Assembly: GCA_044238735.1 (NCBI GenBank)
Contig: JBIICS010000170.1
Span: forward strand, 1-5,220
Length of the DNA stretch: 5,220 nt
DNA from: JBIICS01 sp044238735
GTDB lineage: Bacteria; Bacteroidota; Bacteroidia; UBA4408
Direction of reading: 5' to 3'
The translations under genes were made by a program, and so were the position numbers. The notes below the pieces were generated by a model. The model was given only the letters and a program-made list of their open reading frames with translations, did no database searches and had not been told where the DNA came from. Position 1 is the first letter of the stretch. Every line of letters begins with the position of its first letter. Shown piece by piece: positions 1 through 5,220 of the stretch.

Positions 1-201
1 ATGCGCGATGTTATGGAACCTAATAAAGATGGATTGTTAGTTTCCGATAATGTATTAGAATTGGAGAAGGCTTTGAACTATTTGCTGGAAAATCCCTCAG
101 AAAGCAAAGCAATGGGGTTATCTTTTCAAAATAAAGTGGTGCAGAATTATACCTGGGATGCTCAAACCAAAAACATAATCGACTTTTTGGTTTTCGATTA
201 A
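1..201 (+). CDS. C-terminal end of a GT4-type glycosyltransferase (5'-truncated by window edge)
   Basis: Sixty-six codons end in TAA at 199-201. The first residues (MRDVMEPNKDGLLV) match the C-terminal Rossmann lobe of GT-B, family-4 glycosyltransferases, where a Gly/Glu-containing loop is followed by 'xxGxLV'. The rest (LEKALNYLLENPSESKAMG, then a Tyr-Thr-Trp 'ysW' motif near residue 50) fits the usual final helices that follow the nucleotide-sugar site. Such enzymes transfer a sugar from an activated donor to a glycan, lipid or small acceptor at the cytoplasmic face of the membrane. The substrate cannot be read from this fragment. The ATG at position 1 is in frame but is almost certainly internal, because the family is about 350-400 residues long and the acceptor domain is missing. 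The gene converges on the minus-strand gene that ends at 216, and I see no convincing intrinsic terminator in the 14-bp gap. Family call fairly sure, specificity unknown. Confidence 0.8.
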   Translation: MRDVMEPNKDGLLVSDNVLELEKALNYLLENPSESKAMGLSFQNKVVQNYTWDAQTKNIIDFLVFD

Positions 202-215
202 GGCTTTATTTTCTT

Positions 216-1484
216 TTAAGTCTTTTGTGGCTTTTTCTTAGCCGCAGGAAATAACACATTGTTTAATATTAATCTGTATCCGGGAGAGTTCGGATGAAGA
301 TTTAAATCCGTAGCCGGATCCCCAACTTTATGCTGGTAATCTTCCGGATCGTGCCCACCATAAAAGGTCCAAGTGCCTTTTCCGTAATCTCCGTGAATGT
401 ATTTAGCTTCGTTGGCAGCTTTATTCTCGCCCATAATAATAACATTGGGCTTGATTACATTTTTGTTAAATGCAGTGGTTTGTCCCATAAATCCTTTTAC
501 AATTTGTTCGTGATTTTGGCAAAGCATAGTTGGAACTATATCCCATTTGGCTGAAAATTCAAACAGACTAAAAACATCTTTTTCTTTGGGAACTGTTCGC
601 ATAGGGGGTACATCAATGTTGGAAAACTCATATTCGTATGGATTTGTAGAAAGTTTAAAATCTTTGAAGGCAAAACAATTATTGAAGTTTAATTTTTGTT
701 GAGCTTGAGGATCTGCGGCATCACCATCAAACATCGGTCCGCAAATATCTACGCCATCTGCTGCAAGGGCAATATCGTAACTGTCGGTTCCGCTACACAT
801 GGTAAAAAGGAAACCGCCCCCCGAAGTAAAATCTCTAATTTTTTTCGCAACTCCAAGCTTTAATTCCGAAACTTTTTTAAATCCTAACGTTTTGGCCATA
901 GCTTCCATCGTTCTTTCCTGCTCTTGATACCAAGCTGCATTTTTGTATGCACTCCAAAATTTACCGTATTGTCCGGTAAAATCTTCGTGGTGTAAATGAA
1001 GCCAGTCGTATAAAGGAAGTTTACCCGCAATTATTTCTTCGTCATAAATAACATCATACGGAATCTCAGCGTAAGTCATTACAAGTGTAACCGCATCATC
1101 CCAAGGCAATTTATTTTTGGGAGAATATACCGCCACTTTCGGAGCTTTTTCAAGTTTAACGCTCTCCATATTTACCTCAGGATCGGAAATTTCATTTAAG
1201 ATCTGTCCGGCCTGAGCATCTGCAATAATTTCATAGGATACACCTCTAATGTTGCATTCACTTTCCAGAGGTTTCAAGTATTTAATCAAAAAACTTCCAC
1301 CGCGATAATTCAGTAGCCATTGAATTTCAACTTCGTTCTTTAGTGTCCAGTATGCTATTCCGTATGCCTTTAGATGATTTTTTTGTGTTTCATCCATCGG
1401 TATCAGCAAATGAGAGGCAGTTGCAATACTATGAATGCATAATAAAACAACAAGGATACTAATTTTATTAAAAAGGCGCTTCAT
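216..1484 (-). CDS. Secreted protein of unknown function, possible class-I amidotransferase-like fold (family often labelled 'asparagine synthetase B')
   Basis: This reads as 422 residues from the ATG at 1482-1484. An in-frame ATG at 1506-1508 would add MMTLQVVV, but the downstream start puts KR at the N-terminus of a good Sec signal peptide: hydrophobic core ISILVVLL, then an Ala-Thr-Ala cleavage site after about residue 23. There is no lipobox, so a soluble periplasmic or exported protein is likely. Visible conserved-looking blocks, in Met-1484 numbering, are LLNYRGGSF near 58-66, WLHLHHEDFTGQYGKF near 161-176, GGGFLFTMCSGTDS near 222-235 and GKGTWTFYGGHDPEDY near 368-383. The Gly-rich strand followed by Met-Cys-Ser-Gly resembles a nucleophile elbow of class-I amidotransferase or ThuA-like folds; this is inference. 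From memory, Flavobacteriia homologues are called asparagine synthetase B. However, neither the N-terminal Cys nucleophile nor an SGGxDS ATP-pyrophosphatase motif is present. The gene is probably co-transcribed with dnaB, whose 3' end overlaps its start by 17 nt. Confidence 0.85.
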   Translation of the reverse strand: MKRLFNKISILVVLLCIHSIATASHLLIPMDETQKNHLKAYGIAYWTLKNEVEIQWLLNYRGGSFLIKYLKPLESECNIRGVSYEIIADAQAGQILNEISDPEVNMESVKLEKAPKVAVYSPKNKLPWDDAVTLVMTYAEIPYDVIYDEEIIAGKLPLYDWLHLHHEDFTGQYGKFWSAYKNAAWYQEQERTMEAMAKTLGFKKVSELKLGVAKKIRDFTSGGGFLFTMCSGTDSYDIALAADGVDICGPMFDGDAADPQAQQKLNFNNCFAFKDFKLSTNPYEYEFSNIDVPPMRTVPKEKDVFSLFEFSAKWDIVPTMLCQNHEQIVKGFMGQTTAFNKNVIKPNVIIMGENKAANEAKYIHGDYGKGTWTFYGGHDPEDYQHKVGDPATDLNLHPNSPGYRLILNNVLFPAAKKKPQKT

Positions 1485-3033
1485 CACCACTACCTGTAAA
1501 GTCATCAAATCTACTTTGTATTGTTTTGGTTACATAGCCTCCGGCATTATTTTGGTTGTCAAAATCATTTGCCTGAGGCATGGCATTGTATTGGTAATTT
1601 CCACCATCTAAAGGCTCAAAATTATCCCAATCGGTAAATTTGGCTTGTTGGTTAATAAAACGTAGGGGCACTTCGCCAACAGCTCCGCTTCGGTGTTTGG
1701 CAATAATAATGTCTGCTCTTCCTAAAGTGGGCATTCCGGATTCGTCTTCAGTTAGGCCATAATATTCAGGTCGATAAATGAACATAACCATATCTGCATC
1801 TTGCTCAATAGCACCCGATTCGCGTAAGTCGGACAACATGGGTTTTTTAGAACCGCCGCGAGTTTCTACACTTCTGCTTAATTGAGACAAGGCGATAATA
1901 GGAACATTAAGTTCTTTTGCAATCGATTTAAGCGATCGCGATATAGCAGAAATCTCCTGCTCTCTATTTCCTTTGTGTTCGCCTCCTGCTGTCATTAATT
2001 GCAAATAATCGATTACAATCATCGATATTCCTTTTTCACTTTTTAATCGCCTTGCTTTTGTTCTTAATTCAAAAATGGATAAACCCGCCGTGTCGTCAAT
2101 ATAGATAGGTGCATTTTCTAATGCCGTAATTTTTGCATGAAGTTGCTCCCATTCGTATTTTTCAAGGTTCCCTTTTTTTAACTTTTCGGCATTAATACCG
2201 GTTTCACTAGAAATTAATCGGGCCACCAATTGCTCTGCAGCCATCTCTAAAGAAAATACAGCAACCGGTTGTTTAAAATCAACAGCCGCATTCCGGGCAA
2301 TAGAGAGCACAAATGCCGTTTTCCCCATGGCAGGACGAGCAGCTAATATTAACAAATCGGAATTTTGCCATCCCGAAGTGAGTTTATCTAAAGCCATAAA
2401 ACCCGATGGTACTCCGGTTATACCTGAAACATTTTGAGCAGCCATTTCAACCTTTTTTACAGCTCGGGCAATTAAGCTGGGCATGGATTCATAGTTTTTA
2501 CGAATGTTTCCATTACTAACCTGAAAAAGTTTTTGCTCAGCCGCATCTAAAAGATCAAATACATCAGTTGTTTCTTCGTAAGCATCTCTTAAAGTGGCTG
2601 CAGAAATTCGGATTAATTCGCGTTGAATATGTTTTTGCAAAACAATTCGCGCGTGAAATTCAATATTGGCACCGGAGGCAACCCTTCCGGTTAACTGTGC
2701 AACGGCATGTGGGCCACCGGCTAATTCTAGTTTTCCAATTCGTTTAAGTTCATTAGTAACGGTTAGTATATCTACTACCTCCGATCGACTGGATAAATTT
2801 TGAATAGCTTCAAAAATAATTTTATGATTTTCTTTATAAAAACACTCAAACGTTAAAATGTCAGCAACAACAGTTAAAGCATTTTTTTCCAGCATTAAGG
2901 CACCTAATACGGCTTCTTCCAGTTCCACTGCTTGAGGAGGCATTTTTGCATTATCAAACGTATTATCCGGAAAAGACTTTCGCCCTTTACCCGTAATATT
3001 GGACTTTAAATAATTCTTTTTTTCTTCTTCCAT
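1468..3033 (-). CDS. dnaB: Replicative DNA helicase DnaB
   Basis: This 521-residue protein is the hexameric 5'-3' helicase that unwinds DNA at the replication fork and recruits primase. The N-terminal helical domain spans about 31-135 (PPQAVELEEAVLGALM is its typical opening). A linker runs to about 200 and the RecA-like motor covers about 205-470. Motor motifs are Walker A ARPAMGKT (232-239), catalytic Glu263 in SLEM, Walker B MIVIDYLQLM (338-347, Asp342), sensor Gln384 in LSQLSR, the DLRESGAIEQDAD block (402-414) and the arginine finger in KHRSG (446-450). No intein interrupts them, and length is normal for Bacteroidota. The start at 3033 fits the short basic N-terminal extension usual in this phylum; Met31 is a less likely alternative. 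Residues 470-521 are a Asn/Gln/Gly/Asp-rich, probably disordered tail ending DEAPF, like an SSB C-terminal tip. The gene is divergent from rplM and leads the secreted-protein gene downstream. Confidence 0.97.
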   Translation of the reverse strand: MEEEKKNYLKSNITGKGRKSFPDNTFDNAKMPPQAVELEEAVLGALMLEKNALTVVADILTFECFYKENHKIIFEAIQNLSSRSEVVDILTVTNELKRIGKLELAGGPHAVAQLTGRVASGANIEFHARIVLQKHIQRELIRISAATLRDAYEETTDVFDLLDAAEQKLFQVSNGNIRKNYESMPSLIARAVKKVEMAAQNVSGITGVPSGFMALDKLTSGWQNSDLLILAARPAMGKTAFVLSIARNAAVDFKQPVAVFSLEMAAEQLVARLISSETGINAEKLKKGNLEKYEWEQLHAKITALENAPIYIDDTAGLSIFELRTKARRLKSEKGISMIVIDYLQLMTAGGEHKGNREQEISAISRSLKSIAKELNVPIIALSQLSRSVETRGGSKKPMLSDLRESGAIEQDADMVMFIYRPEYYGLTEDESGMPTLGRADIIIAKHRSGAVGEVPLRFINQQAKFTDWDNFEPLDGGNYQYNAMPQANDFDNQNNAGGYVTKTIQSRFDDFTGSGDEAPF

Positions 3034-3038
3034 TGTTT

Positions 3039-3046
3039 CAAAATTA
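3039..3046 (-). promoter_or_regulatory. Candidate -7 box for dnaB
   Basis: Read on the minus strand this is TAATTTTG, a full match to the Bacteroidota sigma-ABfr -7 consensus TAnnTTTG. It ends only 5 nt before the dnaB ATG, so a transcript from it would have almost no 5' leader. I see no TTTG at the expected -33 distance. In such AT-rich DNA the match could be chance, and dnaB may use a promoter further upstream. Confidence 0.25.
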
Positions 3047-3246
3047 CCTAAAATAAACCCTATTAGCAGCTAAATATTTTTAAAAAAATCATCTTTGTAT
3101 AATTTAAAGTTTCAGAAAAAGTTAATATTCTGTTTAAAATACATGGATAAACCAAGGCTTTTTTATTAGAACTGAGTTTGGAGCAGTGTTTCAATTAACA
3201 ACTTAAATTTTTAAAAGATTCTCGTTCTGTTCAAAAAATTAAATCA

Positions 3247-3274
3247 CAACTCCCAGCTCTCAACTCTCAATTTT
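3247..3274. repeat. Degenerate heptamer tandem repeat (4 units)
   Basis: Four consecutive 7-nt units are visible: CAACTCC, CAGCTCT, CAACTCT and CAATTTT, followed by CAG, which would open a fifth. The C/T-rich block stands out from the A/T-rich surroundings. I recall similar CAACTC-rich strings in other Bacteroidota intergenic regions, but I know of no function. Four imperfect units is a small sample. Confidence 0.55.
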
Positions 3275-3407
3275 CAGCAAAAAATAAATTTCATACAGAA
3301 ATCTTGAATTGGAAAATAAAATAGGCTTGAATAGAGTCAATTGATCTTAAAATGGGCTACTTTTATCAAATTAACAATGATTTTTTGAAATTCTTCACTT
3401 AAAAATT

Positions 3408-3437
3408 TTTGCAGAAAAGAAAAAAGTTATACATTTG
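3408..3437 (+). promoter_or_regulatory. Bacteroidota-type promoter of the rplM operon
   Basis: The -33 element TTTG (3408-3411) and the -7 element TACATTTG (3430-3437, a full TAnnTTTG match) are separated by 18 nt, inside the usual range for the primary sigma factor of this phylum. Transcription should start at about 3441-3444, giving a leader of roughly 48-51 nt before the rplM GTG. This is the strongest regulatory signal in the window and presumably drives rplM, rpsI, rpsB and the following gene. Confidence 0.85.
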
Positions 3438-3440
3438 CAA

Positions 3441-3491
3441 CCCCATAATGGGAGAAGTGTATAATTAGTTAGACTAAAAAAGAAGAAGAAA
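3441..3491 (+). promoter_or_regulatory. 5' leader of the rplM operon with two small hairpins
   Basis: The predicted leader starts with a possible hairpin CCCA-TAA-TGGG (3442-3452, 4 bp, 3-nt loop). A second follows, TTAGT-TAG-ACTAA (3465-3477, 5 bp, 3-nt loop), and then an A/AAG run (3476-3491) just before the start codon. There is no Shine-Dalgarno sequence at the usual distance, as expected for Bacteroidota; the A-rich stretch probably favours initiation instead. Ribosomal protein leaders are often autoregulatory, and an L13 leader is known in Firmicutes. Whether this short one binds uL13 is unknown. The stems are small and may be chance. Confidence 0.4.
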
Positions 3492-3947
3492 GTGGATACT
3501 TTAAGTTACAAAACGATCTCTACAAGCGTTGCTAACGTTAAGAAGCAGTGGTTTGTGATTGATGCCGAAAATCAGGTAGTTGGCCGTTTAGCATCTGCAA
3601 TCGCAAAAATTATTCGTGGTAAAAACAAAACCTATTTTACCCCCAATATTGATTGCGGTGATAACGTAATTGTTATAAATGCTGATAAAGTTAAATTTAC
3701 CGGAAATAAAGCGGAAGAAAAACAATACGTTCGTCATACCGGATATCCCGGAGGGCAACGTTTTGCAAGCCCAAAACTATTATTAAACACACACCCAGAG
3801 CGTATAGTTGAATATGCGGTTAAAGGTATGTTGCCAAAGGGACGTTTGGGTCGTAAATTACAAGGGAACTTATATGTTTATGCTGGTACAGCACACCCAC
3901 ATGAGGCTCAACAGCCAAAGGTTTTAAATTTAAACGATATCAAATAA
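3492..3947 (+). CDS. rplM: 50S ribosomal protein uL13 (L13)
   Basis: This 151-residue protein is an early-assembling component of the large ribosomal subunit that binds 23S rRNA. The order of motifs is typical: WFVIDAENQVVGRLAS (20-35), RGKNKTYFTPNIDCGDNVIVINA (42-64), HTGYPGG (82-88) and the family signature VKGMLPKGRLGRKLQGNLYVYAG (110-132). The start is GTG at 3492-3494. It is supported by the N-terminus MDTLSYKTIS, which matches the opening of uL13 across Bacteroidota, and by an in-frame stop at 3462 with no intervening ATG. It is the first gene of the ribosomal operon, behind a strong phylum-type promoter, and is followed 5 nt later by rpsI, a pairing conserved across bacteria. No odd residues or breaks are seen. 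Confidence 0.97.
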   Translation: MDTLSYKTISTSVANVKKQWFVIDAENQVVGRLASAIAKIIRGKNKTYFTPNIDCGDNVIVINADKVKFTGNKAEEKQYVRHTGYPGGQRFASPKLLLNTHPERIVEYAVKGMLPKGRLGRKLQGNLYVYAGTAHPHEAQQPKVLNLNDIK

Positions 3948-3952
3948 TATAG

Positions 3953-4339
3953 ATGGAAGTTATTAACGCTTTAGGAAGAAGAAAAACAGCCGTTGCGAGA
4001 GTTTATTTAACTCCAGGTAGCGGTAAGGTTACAGTAAATAACCGCGATTACAAAGAATATTTCCCAACGGGTGTTCTTCAATACAAAATCACCCAACCAT
4101 TTGCTTTAACTAAAAACGAAGGTAAATTCGATGTTAAAGTTAATGTTGATGGTGGAGGGATCAATGGACAGGTAGAAGCTATTCGCTTGGGTATTTGCCG
4201 TGCCTTGGTTATTGTAGATGCTGAAAATAAGCCTTCATTAAAAGTAGAAGGTTTAATGACTCGTGATCCGCGTATGGTTGAACGTAAAAAACCAGGTCAG
4301 AAAAAAGCAAGAAAGAGATTTCAATTTAGCAAGCGTTAA
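3953..4339 (+). CDS. rpsI: 30S ribosomal protein uS9 (S9)
   Basis: At 128 residues this is the normal bacterial length. uS9 sits in the head of the small subunit, and its C-terminal tail reaches the P-site tRNA anticodon stem. Visible features are the N-terminal GRRKTAVARVYL (8-19), the family signature GGGINGQVEAIRLGICRAL (67-85), and the basic tail from DPRMVERKKPGQKKARKR to the terminal Ser-Lys-Arg, the residues expected to contact P-site tRNA. The ATG lies only 5 nt after the rplM stop, with TATAG between them, so there is no room for a separate promoter. Translation is probably coupled to rplM or initiates without a Shine-Dalgarno sequence. No anomalies are seen. Confidence 0.98.
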   Translation: MEVINALGRRKTAVARVYLTPGSGKVTVNNRDYKEYFPTGVLQYKITQPFALTKNEGKFDVKVNVDGGGINGQVEAIRLGICRALVIVDAENKPSLKVEGLMTRDPRMVERKKPGQKKARKRFQFSKR

Positions 4340-4363
4340 TTTTTTAAAAAGAATAATCAAAAC

Positions 4364-5194
4364 ATGTCAAGAGTTTCTTACAACGATTTACTTGAAGCGG
4401 GTGTTCACTTTGGCCACCTAAAGAGAAAATGGAATCCCAATATGGCTCCGTATATTTTTATGGAAAAAAATGGTATCCATATTATAGATTTAAACAAAAC
4501 TTTAGCAAAGTTAGACGAAGCGGCTGATGCTTTAAAGCAAATCGCAAAATCTGGCAAAAAGGTGCTTTTTGTAGCCACTAAAAAGCAAGCTAAAGAAATT
4601 GTAGCCGAAAAAGTAAAAAACATCAACATGCCATTCGTAACTGAACGTTGGCCGGGTGGTATGTTAACTAACTTCGCTACCATTCGTAAAACCATTAAAA
4701 AGTTATCTACTCTTGATAAAATGGAGACGGATGGTACATTTGAAATCATCTCTAAAAAAGAAAAGTTAACAATTAATCGCGAACGCGAGAAACTTAACCG
4801 CTTGTTTGGTTCAATTGCGGATATGACTCGCCTTCCTGCTGCTATGTTCATTGTAGATATTGCTACAGAACATATTGCTGTTGCCGAGGCCCGTCGTTTA
4901 AATATCCCTACATTCGCTATCGTGGATACTAATTCAGATCCGAACTTAATCGATTTCCCTATCCCTGCTAATGATGATTCTACTAAGTCTGTATCTCTTA
5001 TCATGGATGTTATTATCTCAGCGATTCAAGAAGGTTTAGCTGAAAGAAAATTGGATAAAGATAAAGAGGCAGAAGAAAAAGAAGAAGGTGAAGCAGTAGT
5101 AGTTAGTTCCGAAACTAAAATAGTTTCCGGAAAAGCCAGTAAATTGGTTTCTACTGAAGAAGAAGAGGGTGCAAAAAGAAAAAGAAAAAAATAA
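4364..5194 (+). CDS. rpsB: 30S ribosomal protein uS2 (S2) with charged C-terminal extension
   Basis: This 276-residue protein binds late at the junction of the small-subunit head and body, near where bS1 docks in other bacteria. The opening LLEAGVHFGH (9-18) and the motif FVTERWPGGMLTNF (91-104) are typical. So are the helical hairpin at about 105-150 and the second family signature PAAMFIVDIATEHIAVAEA (158-176), followed by the conserved VDTNSDPNLIDFPIPANDD (187-205). The globular fold ends near 228. Residues 229-276 form a low-complexity tail with a Glu/Lys-rich first part, a Ser/Val-rich middle, then EEEE and the basic end KRKRKK. The bacterial core is about 225-240 residues, so this is an extension of roughly 40. 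The gap from rpsI is 24 nt, A/T-rich, with no terminator or Shine-Dalgarno sequence, so it is probably the same operon. Confidence 0.97.
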   Translation: MSRVSYNDLLEAGVHFGHLKRKWNPNMAPYIFMEKNGIHIIDLNKTLAKLDEAADALKQIAKSGKKVLFVATKKQAKEIVAEKVKNINMPFVTERWPGGMLTNFATIRKTIKKLSTLDKMETDGTFEIISKKEKLTINREREKLNRLFGSIADMTRLPAAMFIVDIATEHIAVAEARRLNIPTFAIVDTNSDPNLIDFPIPANDDSTKSVSLIMDVIISAIQEGLAERKLDKDKEAEEKEEGEAVVVSSETKIVSGKASKLVSTEEEEGAKRKRKK

Positions 5195-5212
5195 TTTAAA
5201 TTGATCAGTTCC

Positions 5213-5220
5213 ATGTCTAC
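5213..5220 (+). CDS. tsf: Probable start of tsf (elongation factor Ts), cut by window edge
   Basis: Only ATGTCTAC is present, reading Met-Ser-Thr if the next base completes ACN. It lies 18 nt after the rpsB stop. In nearly all bacteria tsf directly follows rpsB, and Bacteroidota EF-Ts often begins M-S/A-T-I-T, which fits. EF-Ts recycles EF-Tu from the GDP to the GTP form during elongation. The call rests on position and two or three codons only. Confidence 0.65.

Larger units (their letters stand above)
3034..3491. other. AT-rich divergent intergenic region between dnaB and rplM
   Basis: These 458 bases separate the divergent dnaB and rplM starts. I find no ORF with coding character, no tRNA and no strong GC-rich hairpin with a U-tract. 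Recognisable contents are a weak -7 match next to dnaB, a 7-nt periodic CAACTCT-like repeat at 3247-3274, an 8-bp palindrome TCAATTGA at 3337-3344, and the rplM promoter and leader from 3408 on. A CATCTTTGTA at 3090-3099 is one base off a + strand -7 box but has no -33 partner. The stretch from about 3100 to 3240 holds nothing I can assign. Confidence 0.8.

Noticed and set aside
227..245. Hairpin GTGGCT/AGCCGC with a 7-nt loop near the convergent gene ends, considered as a terminator
   Set aside because: The stem is only 6 bp with one G-U pair, no T-tract follows it on either strand, and it lies inside the Lys/Pro-rich C-terminal codons of the minus-strand gene.
330..554. 74-codon + strand ORF
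   Set aside because: It is antisense to the secreted-protein gene, whose signal peptide and conserved blocks make it the real frame; the + strand product has no recognisable family features.
1485..1508. Upstream ATG that would add MMTLQVVV to the secreted protein
   Set aside because: The added residues weaken the signal peptide and lengthen the dnaB overlap to 41 nt; the ATG at 1482-1484 gives a normal KR-hydrophobic-AxA signal.
3143..3169. Eight-codon ORF ATG...TAG in the intergenic region
   Set aside because: It is too short, has no promoter or family resemblance, and sits in AT-rich DNA where such ORFs occur by chance.
3337..3344. TCAATTGA palindrome as an operator
   Set aside because: Eight-base palindromes of A/T-rich composition are expected by chance, the flanks do not extend the symmetry, and it lies well upstream of the -33 box.
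4405..5004. 199-codon minus-strand ORF
   Set aside because: It lies wholly inside rpsB on the opposite strand. uS2 is unmistakable there, and the antisense product resembles no family I know.
5026..5214. 62-codon minus-strand ORF
   Set aside because: Its Ser/Phe-rich composition is the mirror of the Glu/Lys-rich rpsB tail, so it is a shadow of low-complexity coding sequence.

Overview
The window is ordinary, AT-rich chromosomal DNA from a member of the Bacteroidota, most likely near the Flavobacteriia. Four things point there: the rplM-rpsI-rpsB-(tsf) gene order; a textbook Bacteroidota promoter (TTTG, 18 nt, TAnnTTTG) before rplM; the absence of Shine-Dalgarno sequences at nearly every start; and a dnaB gene followed by a secreted protein family that I remember from Flavobacteriia, where it often carries the label 'asparagine synthetase B'.

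Layout from left to right. Positions 1-201 hold the last 66 codons of a family-4-type glycosyltransferase on the + strand, cut by the window edge. It converges, with a 14-bp gap, on a two-gene minus-strand unit. That unit is dnaB (replicative helicase, 1468-3033) followed by a secreted protein of unknown function (216-1484) whose start codon lies inside the last codons of dnaB. A 458-bp AT-rich divergent intergenic region (3034-3491) separates dnaB from the + strand ribosomal operon. It contains a short 7-nt periodic repeat and, next to rplM, the promoter and a short leader. The operon is rplM (GTG start), rpsI, rpsB and the first eight bases of what is probably tsf, with gaps of 5, 24 and 18 nt.

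Functionally the window pairs core replication (DnaB) with core translation (uL13, uS9, uS2, probably EF-Ts). The exceptions are the glycosyltransferase tail and the secreted protein. I see no mobile element, CRISPR array, tRNA, rRNA, phage gene or defence system. The points most worth a second look are the SSB-like acidic Pro-Phe tip on DnaB, the mismatch between the secreted protein's usual database label and its sequence, and the rplM leader. I found no clear undescribed system.
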